Notes under the pieces: generated by a model
What the model was told of the DNA's origin: nothing
The model's database searches: none
Seen by the model: the letters and a program-made list of their open reading frames with translations, nothing else
Program-made: the position numbers and the translations under genes
In this document: in pieces, positions 10,301 to 17,312 of the stretch
Numbering within the stretch: position 1 is the stretch's first letter
How the letters are laid out: each line of letters opens with the position of its first letter
Origin: an uncultured beta proteobacterium
GTDB lineage: Bacteria > Pseudomonadota > Gammaproteobacteria > Burkholderiales > Rhodocyclaceae
Direction: 5' to 3'
Length of the DNA: 42,948 bases
Assembly (NCBI GenBank): GCA_903908065.1
Contig: CAIVQO010000093.1
Span: 1 to 42,948, forward strand

Positions 10301-10793
10301 GCGCGAATGCATCTAGCGCTTCCTCATTTCGCCCCAGCTTTATCAGCGCAGCTCCACGCTGCGTAATAGCCCCGGGAAAGTCCGGACGCGCAGCAATTGC
10401 CAGCTCGTAGCGACTGCAGGCCAATTGATGTTTTTCCTGTGTCGCGAGAATCAGGCCGGAATTGAACAGGGCATCGGGATTCTCGGGCTTGAGCTGAAGG
10501 ACGCGGTTGTAATCGTCCAATGCCTCTGGGTAGCGCGCTAATGCCTGTCGCGCCGCGCCGCGCAGCAAGAGCGAATCAATGTGATTCGGCTCCATGGCCA
10601 GCCCGGAAGTCAATGCAGAGATTGCGTCGTCGAGTCGCCCCAGTGCCACTAGAGCCTCGCCTCGTAATTGCCAGGTAGCGATGTCGTCGCTTGGGGCTCC
10701 CTTCGCCTCGGTCAAGCGCAGGGCATCAACTGCCCTGCCTTGCGATAGCATCGAACGGGCAGCAGCGAGAGATGGTCGGGCGGTGGATGTCAT
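7305..10793 (-). CDS. Tandem TPR-glycosyltransferase fusion protein (two TPR + GT9-like modules)
   Basis: The 1162-residue protein has the same architecture twice. Residues about 1-320 are TPR repeats (for example LGRLDDAISALTSGLAMEPN), then EGWREYEWRWR, then a GT9/heptosyltransferase-like domain (about 330-610) with QGLGDTLQFVRY and ITVDTSVAHLAGAMGKPVW. Residues about 620-880 are TPRs again, followed by NGWRQYEWRWK and a second GT-like domain (about 890-1150) with QGFGDTFQFLRY and ITVDTSVAHLAAALGKPVW. TPR-glycosyltransferases of this kind occur in proteobacteria, usually with a single module. It is the third gene after lapG and lapD on the same strand, 52 bases from lapD, and overlaps the next gene by 4 bases. 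It is probably cytoplasmic. Glycosylation of the neighbouring adhesin is a plausible inference, not shown; donor and acceptor are unknown. Confidence 0.85.
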   Translation of the reverse strand: MTSTARPSLAAARSMLSQGRAVDALRLTEAKGAPSDDIATWQLRGEALVALGRLDDAISALTSGLAMEPNHIDSLLLRGAARQALARYPEALDDYNRVLQLKPENPDALFNSGLILATQEKHQLACSRYELAIAARPDFPGAITQRGAALIKLGRNEEALDAFAQAIKLDPNFLEALRNRADLLNQMHKSDSSFDAYGELLAAYDRALTIAPDDKDLHNNRGTVLQRLGRLNDALACYDKALAIRPDFFDALNNSGIVLDALDHMEQSEARFRLALRSDPGKIAAHLNLALCLLRMGRLEEGWREYEWRWRTPNFRRYDYGFKEPRWDGTQDLQGKTLLLTAEQGLGDTLQFVRYIPQLKERCAKLLLLVPGPLAELLSINFPYVHINNASKRLPEFDYHCPLLSLPFALGTTLESIPNPGAYLQAPLDLRLEWETAFPHAGTPKVGLVWAGNPEHGNDLHRSIPLATFFPLLQVKDRKYFVLQKDISEQDRRMLSDCSDVVFANDRFRDFRDTAAAVAQLDIVITVDTSVAHLAGAMGKPVWILIPPQADWRWVLGRTDSPWYLSARIYRRTADASWNSVINQVADDLRNYSPLVNAVPTRQLASGVDEALRAAVVLHNNGQLDDAGAIYAGVLQLDPNNFDASHLLGQVRRRQERRAEAETLYRHALMLRPNDVAALNNLMRLLRSSGRHEQALEIHNRLVALCPSDPKAWSERAASLLALNRHDEALENLNRTLALDPNHLNALNNYAVVMLHQKRHPDALAHLDRLLAIKPDFGDAIANRGLALLGLGRPLEAIENYRYGLKLAPASTTQLCNHGISLMAVNRHAEAIDQFHKALAIDPQHVDANWNLSLSQLAMGDYANGWRQYEWRWKRTELAPHYREMPIPLWTGAEDLSGRCLFLHFEQGFGDTFQFLRYLPLLKARCARVILSIPEAMRHLVAANFPDVEVFSGNDVLPPFDYHIAMMSLPLAFGTTLSNIPAADSPYLRAPKDRIAAWRRRIPRGRQLHVGLVWSGNPGHRYDAQRSLGLESMRTLLDLPGIRFHALQKELRESDAELLSQMPRIDPLGPEFKDFSDTAAAINQLDLVITVDTSVAHLAAALGKPVWIMLPHAADWRWLTDREDSPWYPTVRLFRLALGESADANVQRVRAALKEFRKAKRL

Positions 10794-10845
10794 TGGCGTG
10801 CCGTTGAGAAAGGAATTCTAGCGGCAACCCATGTCAGCTTATTGG

Positions 10846-12777
10846 TCAGGGCTGGGTTGCGGTGGATATTCGTACGCCCGGACCCGTTGCGCCGTCGAAG
10901 CCGAGATCAAGCAAGGTTCCAAGCTCCGCATCGGTTGTGACACCTTCCGCGATTACCAGCAGTTCTATGGTGTGGGCAATCGAACAGGCGCCTTTGAGGA
11001 AGCTTTGATTGCCCGGGTTGGCGTCAACGCGCCGCACGAAACCTGAATCGATCTTAAGGTAATTGAGGCCGAGGTTATGCAGCCGACCAATCTCGCTGAA
11101 CTGCCGGCCAAAGTGTTCGACACCGACCTTGCATCCATAGCTGCGAAGAGTTTGACAGAGCTGGCGGAATGCATCCAGATGCTTTAGCAAACCGGTCTCC
11201 GCCACTTCGATCCAAAGTCGCGAGGTTACGCCGCGATGCCTGTTCAGCAACTGAGCGGTCTGATGGATGAATTCCGGGTGAGCCAAGGACGCCGCCGACA
11301 AATTGATTGCCAAGCCATGGAGGACGGGATTCCGCTCCAATTCGAACAGGCCCAGATCCAGGGCGGTCAGATCGAGGTCGGGTAACAGGCCAAGGCGTTC
11401 GGCGATCGGCAGGAAACGTCCGGCGGCAAGCCATTCGCCTTGCTCGTCGAGTTTCAATCGCAAGGGGCATTCAACGTGGAGGAGGGTGCCCTGCCTTGAG
11501 ATTACCGGAAACTCCACCAGGCGCACACGCCGGTGTTGCAGAGCGTCCTGGATCATTCGCGACCATTCATGGCTAGTCTCCGGGAGTTCGTCCACCTGGT
11601 CAAATACGGCTTCCCGGACACCACTGATGCCATTGGCCTCCGCTGCGATCAGGGCGGCGTCGACCTGGGAGAGTACGGTCCCGACCGGAGTGTCGCGGCG
11701 AAAACTGCCCATGCCGATGTAGGCGGATGCTCCGCCGTCGACGAAAGGTTCCATCGTCTCGATGAGTTCTTGCAGAAGTGCGCTTGCTGCCTCGGATCCG
11801 TTGCGGCGTCCGCGCATCAGGAGTGCAAAGTCGGCACCATTCATGCGTGCCGCCAGCGCGTCGGAATTCGCCGTTGCCCCAGCGCCGACTTTTGCTCCGA
11901 AGCGACGCAGCATTTCGTCTGTGGTCTCGCGGCCGAGGCGGCGATTGATCCCCACCAGATCCGCTACCCGAATCAACAACAGGCTTCCGCCGTCGGCATT
12001 TTCCCCTTCAAGGGTCGATCGCAACTCCGCTATCAGGTAATCGCGGTTGGCAAGTCCGGTCAGTTTGTCGAAGTTCGCTTCGCGTCGCAGCGCCTCAAGA
12101 CGCGCGGCTTCTTCCTCGAACATGGTTTTAAGGCGCGAAACAGTCGAGTTCATGGCCTCGGCGAGTTTATGCAGCTCGGGAACTTCGGGCTCGGGAATGG
12201 TGACGAAACGTCTGTTGGTGATGGCTACCGCCTGGTCGATCACGGTCTGCAAAGGGCGACGCAGGCGACGCAGGATCAGGCTGCCGAGATACCCGCCGAT
12301 GACACTGGCCAGGGTAAGCGCTGCGATCATTTCCCGCGTACTGGTCCACAGGGCCTGATAGCCGAAACGGCTATGGCTGACCAAGGTGATGGTTCCCAGT
12401 TGCGTCCAACCGTTGGTGATCTGCGCTTCGCCAGGCTCGGCCCGAATCGGCAGGCGATCGACAAACCATGTCGGAGCGCCGAGGTCTCCCTGTTCAGCCA
12501 CGCGTTCGACAATCAGCTTGCCATTGGGGTCGTTGATGCGTATGGATTCGTAATGCCCGCTGTCGAACAAGGCCGCGACCGTCACTTCGAGGGCGATCCG
12601 GTCCGGATTCTGCTGGCTCAGCGACAAGGCCAGCGCGGAGGCATTGTCCGCATTCTTCATGCTCAGCTGCTGTTCCAGGTAGGAGCGGGCAGAAAGCAGC
12701 GATGCAAACAGGCTGCCCACCAGCGCGAGCAGCATGCTGACAATGATGGCGAGCCACAATTGGCGATACATCGACAT
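10846..12777 (-). CDS. lapD: LapD-like c-di-GMP receptor (degenerate GGDEF-EAL, inner membrane)
   Basis: This 643-residue protein has a membrane helix (about 7-27), a periplasmic LapD/MoxY-type domain (about 28-148), a second helix (about 150-170), HAMP (170-225), GGDEF (about 235-390) and EAL (about 400-640). Both enzymatic domains look inactive: NGADF replaces GGDEF, ECP replaces EAL, and EHFGRQFSE replaces the usual DDFGTGYSS. This is the known signature of LapD, which binds c-di-GMP without turning it over and then sequesters LapG. Trp124 in the GWTQLG loop sits where the LapG-contacting Trp125 lies in Pseudomonas fluorescens LapD. The start is supported by a GGAAGG ribosome-binding site just upstream. 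It lies 36 bases after lapG. Confidence 0.92.
   Translation of the reverse strand: MSMYRQLWLAIIVSMLLALVGSLFASLLSARSYLEQQLSMKNADNASALALSLSQQNPDRIALEVTVAALFDSGHYESIRINDPNGKLIVERVAEQGDLGAPTWFVDRLPIRAEPGEAQITNGWTQLGTITLVSHSRFGYQALWTSTREMIAALTLASVIGGYLGSLILRRLRRPLQTVIDQAVAITNRRFVTIPEPEVPELHKLAEAMNSTVSRLKTMFEEEAARLEALRREANFDKLTGLANRDYLIAELRSTLEGENADGGSLLLIRVADLVGINRRLGRETTDEMLRRFGAKVGAGATANSDALAARMNGADFALLMRGRRNGSEAASALLQELIETMEPFVDGGASAYIGMGSFRRDTPVGTVLSQVDAALIAAEANGISGVREAVFDQVDELPETSHEWSRMIQDALQHRRVRLVEFPVISRQGTLLHVECPLRLKLDEQGEWLAAGRFLPIAERLGLLPDLDLTALDLGLFELERNPVLHGLAINLSAASLAHPEFIHQTAQLLNRHRGVTSRLWIEVAETGLLKHLDAFRQLCQTLRSYGCKVGVEHFGRQFSEIGRLHNLGLNYLKIDSGFVRRVDANPGNQSFLKGACSIAHTIELLVIAEGVTTDAELGTLLDLGFDGATGPGVRISTATQP
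11879..11890. repeat. Dispersed 12-mer CCAGCGCCGACT (copy inside lapD)
   Basis: Exact copy, followed by TTTTG. Read in the lapD sense it is AAAAGTCGGCGCTGG and encodes K-V-G-A-G, the same frame and peptide as the copy inside mltB. Confidence 0.75.
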
Positions 12778-12813
12778 GGCGTTTCCTTCCTTAACTTTGC
12801 TGGCGGGTCCGAT

Positions 12814-13515
12814 TCAATCGAAGCCCTCCTTGCGTGCCCTCAGCAACAGGTCCTGCCAGCGCGAAAGCTGGCCTGTCCCGCCGGCGCCGCGGGCAGAGTT
12901 CCCGGCAACGCCGTTCCAGATGGCTTCACTGTTGAAACTGAAAACCGGTTGCAGATCGCGACGTTGCGAAGCGGGCAGGATTCCGGGTACCAGATTGTCG
13001 AGCACCAGAGGTTCCGCATTTGGGGTGGCGTAATAGGCTAGCACCATGTGCGCCTGCATCCGCGTTCCTCCCGGTTCGTCAAGTCGGGCCTTGACGTAGA
13101 CCAGTCGCAATTTGGAGAAGGGAATTCCGGCATCCTTGAGCGAAAAATACTTGATGATCGCAAAATCCTCACAATCGGCCCGACCGTGCCCGATGGTTTC
13201 CAATGGCGTTGCCCAATAGTCGCTGTAGTTATAAATCGACACGTCATCGTCAAATTCGACATTGCGATTGACGAAGTCATTCACTTTCCTAAGCTTCTCC
13301 AGATCCGGGAGCCCTTTGGCTTCAGCAAGGCTGGTTTGCCATTCCCGCAGAACGACGAGCCTCGCCGGGCCATAGCGGGCCAGTATCTGTCGCTCAAAGA
13401 GAGAAAAGTCATAGGCCCAGGAAACGGACAGCGCCAAGCAGACAAGCAGGCCGAAAACCCCGCTGTCGGATTTGGAAAACGATTGGAAAAGGATCGTGAT
13501 TCGATCGGTATTCAC
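12814..13515 (-). CDS. lapG: LapG-like periplasmic transglutaminase-like cysteine protease
   Basis: The 233-residue protein has an N-terminal hydrophobic segment (about 20-35) for export, followed by the bacterial transglutaminase-like cysteine protease fold (DUF920/LapG family). The catalytic triad is visible: Cys115 in GRADCEDFA, His156 in AHMVLAYY and Asp173 in LVLDNL; the acidic residues next to Cys115 match the calcium site of the family. LapG cleaves the N-terminus of LapA-type adhesins to release them when c-di-GMP is low, and LapD sequesters it when c-di-GMP is high. It is the first gene of the minus-strand unit lapG-lapD-TPR/GT-unknown and diverges from the tolC-like gene. The start at 13515 is GTG with no good ribosome-binding site, so the exact start is uncertain. 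Confidence 0.9.
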   Translation of the reverse strand: MNTDRITILFQSFSKSDSGVFGLLVCLALSVSWAYDFSLFERQILARYGPARLVVLREWQTSLAEAKGLPDLEKLRKVNDFVNRNVEFDDDVSIYNYSDYWATPLETIGHGRADCEDFAIIKYFSLKDAGIPFSKLRLVYVKARLDEPGGTRMQAHMVLAYYATPNAEPLVLDNLVPGILPASQRRDLQPVFSFNSEAIWNGVAGNSARGAGGTGQLSRWQDLLLRARKEGFD

Positions 13516-13541
13516 GCCGGGGTGTTTATTTGAAGTTTGAC

Positions 13542-13547
13542 TATAAT
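13542..13547 (+). promoter_or_regulatory. Candidate -10 element (TATAAT) for the tolC-like gene
   Basis: A perfect TATAAT lies in the divergent lapG/tolC spacer, about 50 bases before the chosen tolC start. I see no good -35 hexamer at the usual distance, so an activator or a different sigma factor may be involved. Confidence 0.4.
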
Positions 13548-13595
13548 CGCGAGGGCCCTGATGTCGGTTGCGATGATAGTAGCGATTTCTTATTG

Positions 13596-15713
13596 ATGAA
13601 GCCCCTCAAGCGAGCTGAAAAACTTTTCGTGGCCATGCTTGCGATGCAGGCCGGCTGCGCGCTCGCGGCAGCTCATCTGACCTTGCAGGAGGTGGTTCAA
13701 AAAGTCGTACTGGGCAACCCTGAAGTGTTGTCGAAGTGGCATATCTTCAAGTCGTCGATTAGCGAAGTCGATGTGGCCCGGGCCGGCTTTTTGCCCAAGA
13801 TCGACTACACCTACGGCAGCGGAAGAGAAAGCTTGAGGCAACCGGGTGCTGCTGACAAGGTTTTCACCCGCGGCGGCCATACCCTGACCCTGAACCAGAT
13901 GCTGTACGACGGTTTTGCCACCAGCAGTGACGTCAAGCGGCTGGACAAGGCACGCCTTACGCGATACTTCGAGCTTGTCGATGCCGCCGAAAACGCCGCC
14001 TTGGAAGCCGGGCGGGCCTACTACGACGTAATGCGCTATCGGCTTTTGCTCCTGCTGGCGGAAAGCAACTATGTCGAGCATCGTGCCAGTTATGAGCAAC
14101 TGCTGCGGCGCGCGCAAAGCGGTGCCGGTCGGCGGGTGGATGTGGAACACGCGGCGAGCCGCCTCGCCCTGGCTGAACTGAACCTCAATACCGAGGCGGC
14201 AAACCTGCACGATGTCACGGCGCGGTTCATCCGGCTGGTTGGCGAGGCGCCTCCTCCGGTGTTATTTCCGCCATCCGGATTGACAACGGATTTCCCGGCG
14301 ACCGAGCCAGATGCCCTGAAGCTGGCGTTTCGGCAGAACCCGGCGCTGCGCGCGGCCCTCGAGAACCTGGAGTCGGCACAACACGATGTCGAACTGAGGA
14401 GGGCGGGACTTTTTCCCCGGCTCGACTTGCGAGTACGCAACGAGGCGACCGACAATTATCAGGGCGCGGCCGGTACCCGGCAAAACAATATCGCCGAGGT
14501 GATATTCAGCTACAACATCTTCAACGGCGGTGCCGACATGGCTCGGCAGAAGGTCTACGCAGAACGTAAGAATCTCGCCATGGACTTGCGCGACAAGGCA
14601 TGCCGCGATATCCGACAAACCCTTTCGATTGCCTACAACGACGTCGAGCGACTCAAGGCCCAATTGTCTAACCTTGACTTGCAGGTCGGATCCATCGAAA
14701 AGACACGAGATGCCTACAAGGCGCAATTCAACATCGGCCAGCGGTCCCTGCTCGACCTGCTGGATACCGAAAATGAACTGCTGAACGCCCGGCGTACGGC
14801 GGTCAACTCAGACATGGATCTGGGGATCGCCTATTTGCGAACCCAGGCAGGCATCGGCCGCCTAATGGAGTTTCTCGGCGTCCGCCCCCGCGGCCTTGAT
14901 GACGAGATTCATCGCGAACTAGACACTGCGGGAGAAATTTGTCCGCCTCAAGTTCCCAGTAGCTATCTAGTCGACCTGGAAGCGCTTACGGCCAGGGCCA
15001 TGGCCATGCTCGAAGCCAACAAGCCTGCGGCGGCGGATGGAAACGTACCTCCGCGTCCTGTGCCGCCACCCAATCCGCTAGCAGCCGCGCCATTGTCCTA
15101 CCCGCCGCCCATGCCGGCACCGCGATCCCCCACCATGCCTTCGCCTGGCGCCGTGCGGGAGCCGCCGCCACGTCCCGCCACGACACCAGGATCATCGGCG
15201 GCGGCCACGGCACCGATTCCTCCGATTGCCTCTTTGCAGACTCAGGAGACCGATGAGCCATTGCGCCTGGTCGCGGCGACCCGTCTCCGACCCACGCCAC
15301 GCGAACGAAACCTGGTAACCGAGGATGTGTCCTCGGTAAAGTCACCGGTTTCTGCCCAACTTGCGGCATGGGCGGCGGCCTGGTCCTCGGGTCGCTTCGA
15401 AAGCTATCTGGGCTTTTATGCGCCTTCGTTCGTTGCTGCCGATGGAAGTCGTCGCGATGAATGGGCGAAACATCGCGAACCCCGGGTCACTGGCCGGTCG
15501 GGGATCCAGGTCGAGTTGAGCGACGTTCGCGTTCGTTTCACAGCACCGGATGTCCTTGAGTCGGAGTTCCAGCAAAAATACCGCTCAGAGAACTATCGCG
15601 ATACCACGCGCAAAGTACTGCGCTGGATCAAGGTGGGGGGGGATTGGCTGATCGATCGCGAAACCACGCGTCCGCCGCGGCGTGATGCCGCTGCGCTGAA
15701 AGCCCGGCAATGA
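13596..15713 (+). CDS. tolC: TolC-family outer-membrane channel with C-terminal Pro-rich linker and NTF2-like domain
   Basis: The start ATG at 13596 gives a good signal peptide (MKPLKRAEKLFVAMLAMQ, cleavage after ALAAA); the frame is open upstream to 13530 but would bury it. Residues about 27-430 form the two outer-membrane efflux protein halves, with LTLQEVVQKVVLGNPEV at the start and YKAQFNIGQRSLLDLLDTE near the end, typical of the channel for type I secretion (LapE role). Two features are unusual: a proline-rich stretch (about 485-548) and a C-terminal domain (about 585-690, AWAAAWSSGRFESYLGFYAP...WLIDRETT) that looks like the NTF2/SnoaL-like domain seen at the end of some L,D-transpeptidases. 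Total length is 705 residues against about 450-490 for ordinary TolC proteins. The extra part should be periplasmic. The next gene overlaps by 4 bases (ATGA). Confidence 0.9.
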   Translation: MKPLKRAEKLFVAMLAMQAGCALAAAHLTLQEVVQKVVLGNPEVLSKWHIFKSSISEVDVARAGFLPKIDYTYGSGRESLRQPGAADKVFTRGGHTLTLNQMLYDGFATSSDVKRLDKARLTRYFELVDAAENAALEAGRAYYDVMRYRLLLLLAESNYVEHRASYEQLLRRAQSGAGRRVDVEHAASRLALAELNLNTEAANLHDVTARFIRLVGEAPPPVLFPPSGLTTDFPATEPDALKLAFRQNPALRAALENLESAQHDVELRRAGLFPRLDLRVRNEATDNYQGAAGTRQNNIAEVIFSYNIFNGGADMARQKVYAERKNLAMDLRDKACRDIRQTLSIAYNDVERLKAQLSNLDLQVGSIEKTRDAYKAQFNIGQRSLLDLLDTENELLNARRTAVNSDMDLGIAYLRTQAGIGRLMEFLGVRPRGLDDEIHRELDTAGEICPPQVPSSYLVDLEALTARAMAMLEANKPAAADGNVPPRPVPPPNPLAAAPLSYPPPMPAPRSPTMPSPGAVREPPPRPATTPGSSAAATAPIPPIASLQTQETDEPLRLVAATRLRPTPRERNLVTEDVSSVKSPVSAQLAAWAAAWSSGRFESYLGFYAPSFVAADGSRRDEWAKHREPRVTGRSGIQVELSDVRVRFTAPDVLESEFQQKYRSENYRDTTRKVLRWIKVGGDWLIDRETTRPPRRDAAALKARQ

Positions 15714-16606
15714 ATGTCATGGTTCGTCGGTTACTGATGGGGATTTTCCTGGCAGCGTGGGGATCGTTGGCGCATGCGCAGGGCGTTACCCAGTCCACGT
15801 TGGAGAAGATTCGGGAATATCGCGCGATATATGTTGGCCATCGGGAGAGTGCTGTTCCGTTCTCCTACATGGTGGGCGATGAACCTATGGGCTACTCGAT
15901 TGACATCTGTGACCGGATTACCGATGCGATCAAGCTGGCGCTCAACGATGCTGCCTTGCGTGTGGTCAAGGTGCCGGTGACTTCGTCCTCGCGATTCCTG
16001 ATGCTGCAGGCAGGGACAGTCGACCTGGAGTGCGGCTCGACGACCAATACGAAGATTCGCCAGCAACTGGTTTCATTCGGGCTGACAACCTTCGTTTCAG
16101 GAATCAAGGCGGTAGTGCGCAAGGATTCGCCGATACGGCAAATTTCCGACCTGGACGGCAAGGTGGTGGTGACCACTTCGGGAACCAGCACCGAACGCAG
16201 TGTGCGCAATGTACTGACTATGCGCAAAGTAAGCGGCTTGTTCAAAACCGGCCGATCACACGCGTATTCACTCGGTATGGTGATTTCGAGCCAGGCCGAT
16301 GCCTTCGTGATCGATGACGTTTTGTTGTCGGGTATGGTTGCAAGTTCGGCACAGATTGATAAATTGCGGATTCTCGACGAGAACTTCGGCTACGAGCCGT
16401 ATTCGATAGTCATGCGGCGCGACGATCCTGAATTCAAGAGATTGGTAGACCAAACGCTGCGCGGCCTGATGCAAAGCGGCGAGCTGGAGCGCATTTACGC
16501 AAAGTGGTTCATTTCTCCGATCCCGCCCAAGGGGATCAACCTCAACCTGCCAATGAGCGACTTACTCAAGGCGCTCATTGCCAATCCCAACGATGAGGGT
16601 AATTGA
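15710..16606 (+). CDS. Family-3 extracellular solute-binding protein (GltI-like, amino-acid type)
   Basis: The 298-residue protein begins with a signal peptide (LLMGIFLAAWGSLAHAQG) and shows the periplasmic binding protein type 2 fold of polar amino-acid transport: VGHRESAVPFSYMVGDEPMGYSIDICDRI at the start, then DLECGSTTNT, DLDGKVVVTTSGTSTE and a C-terminal LVDQTLRGLMQSGELERIYAKWF. It resembles glutamate/aspartate-binding GltI. There is no permease or ATPase gene beside it. The ATG overlaps the tolC-like stop by 4 bases, so the two are probably translated together. It may be an orphan binding protein that senses or scavenges a ligand, perhaps in connection with the adhesin system, but that is inference; ligand unknown. 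Confidence 0.88.
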   Translation: MNVMVRRLLMGIFLAAWGSLAHAQGVTQSTLEKIREYRAIYVGHRESAVPFSYMVGDEPMGYSIDICDRITDAIKLALNDAALRVVKVPVTSSSRFLMLQAGTVDLECGSTTNTKIRQQLVSFGLTTFVSGIKAVVRKDSPIRQISDLDGKVVVTTSGTSTERSVRNVLTMRKVSGLFKTGRSHAYSLGMVISSQADAFVIDDVLLSGMVASSAQIDKLRILDENFGYEPYSIVMRRDDPEFKRLVDQTLRGLMQSGELERIYAKWFISPIPPKGINLNLPMSDLLKALIANPNDEGN

Positions 16607-16630
16607 CTGCGCAGGTCGTTCTCGAAGCAT

Positions 16631-16658
16631 TTGACCCGCGCCCCGATTAGGGTAGAAT
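16631..16658 (+). promoter_or_regulatory. Promoter of tRNA-Val (TTGACC-16 bp-TAGAAT)
   Basis: A near-consensus -35 (TTGACC, 16631-16636) and -10 (TAGAAT, 16653-16658) are separated by 16 bases and sit 21 bases before the tRNA. Confidence 0.75.
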
Positions 16659-16679
16659 TCGCGCCTCTTTGCAGGCCCT

Positions 16680-16756
16680 AGGCGCGTAGCTCAGCTGGTT
16701 AGAGCACCACCTTGACATGGTGGGGGTCGTTGGTTCGAGTCCAATCGCGCCTACCA
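16680..16756 (+). tRNA. tRNA-Val (anticodon GAC)
   Basis: A full cloverleaf can be drawn: acceptor AGGCGCG/CGCGCCT, D arm GCTC...GAGC, anticodon stem CCACC/GGTGG with loop TTGACAT (anticodon GAC), T arm GTTGG-TTCGAGT-CCAAT, and an encoded CCA end at 16754-16756. The first base pair is A-U using base 16680. A small perfect hairpin (16754-16774, arms CCAGTTCC and GGAACTGG) begins in the CCA itself. Confidence 0.96.
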
Positions 16757-16789
16757 GTTCCTAAAGGGAACTGGAGCGGTCCGGCACAG

Positions 16790-16814
16790 AAAAGCCACCT
16801 TAGGGTGGCTTTTT
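16790..16814 (+). terminator. Rho-independent terminator after tRNA-Val
   Basis: The stem AAAAGCCACC/GGTGGCTTTT has a 4-base loop (TTAG) and is followed by more T. It stands between the tRNA and the convergent NTF2-like gene and can act on both strands because of its A tract. Confidence 0.85.
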
Positions 16815-16824
16815 GTTTGCGCCT

Positions 16825-17250
16825 TCAATCGTCGATTCGGCTATGCCACCAAAGGCGAAGTTCCCGGCATAGCCCGCTGGCCTCGAATTCAAGGACGGCA
16901 ATCCCGTCGAGGGCCAGTCGGGGCAGGGGATCGCCATCCTTTCTCGCCAGCATGTTGGTGCCGCTCGATGCGGCCCACATCTTGAACATCTCTTCGGACG
17001 TTACCTGGTAATTGGTACGCCAATGGGCGATGCCGCCGCCGGGGTGACGCTGCAGTACCTCATAGCTCAGCCGGATGTCGCTCTGCAGTTTGGTGCGTTG
17101 CCAGTAGGCCTTGATCGCCTCATGTCCCTGCTGACAGGCAAACGGGGTATTGCGATAGCAGCCATCCGCAGAAAACAGCGATGCCAGCAGATGTTCGTCA
17201 CTGGTTTCCCAGGCGCGTTTGTATGCTTCCATGAAGCTGTCGATATCCAT
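16825..17250 (-). CDS. NTF2-like (SnoaL-type) family protein
   Basis: The 141-residue protein starts at ATG 17250 behind a very strong ribosome-binding site (GGGAGGAGG). The frame continues upstream through thrS as an antisense open frame of 659 codons, which is not credible as a protein. The sequence (MDIDSFMEAYKRAWETSDEH, then LASLFSADGCYRNTPF, HEAIKAYWQR, IAHWRTNY, LDGIAVLEF and LCRELRLWWH) matches the cone-shaped NTF2/SnoaL fold: N-terminal helix, HEAI helix and strands containing the acidic and aromatic pocket. Members are small-molecule-binding or isomerase-like, and the substrate cannot be told from sequence. It is a single cytoplasmic gene, divergent from thrS and convergent with tRNA-Val. 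Confidence 0.85.
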   Translation of the reverse strand: MDIDSFMEAYKRAWETSDEHLLASLFSADGCYRNTPFACQQGHEAIKAYWQRTKLQSDIRLSYEVLQRHPGGGIAHWRTNYQVTSEEMFKMWAASSGTNMLARKDGDPLPRLALDGIAVLEFEASGLCRELRLWWHSRIDD

Positions 17251-17312
17251 GATTCCTCCTCCCTGATGAGCTCGCCATGATGCCGTAAGGTACTGGCGCT
17301 GTGATAAAATTT

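Noticed and set aside
11533-13041. 502-codon open frame on the plus strand
   Set aside because: Fully antisense to lapD and lapG, which have recognisable domains and motifs.
16607-16830. Integration site of a mobile element at tRNA-Val
   Set aside because: No integrase gene and no direct repeat of the tRNA 3' end is seen nearby; a promoter, tRNA and terminator account for the region.
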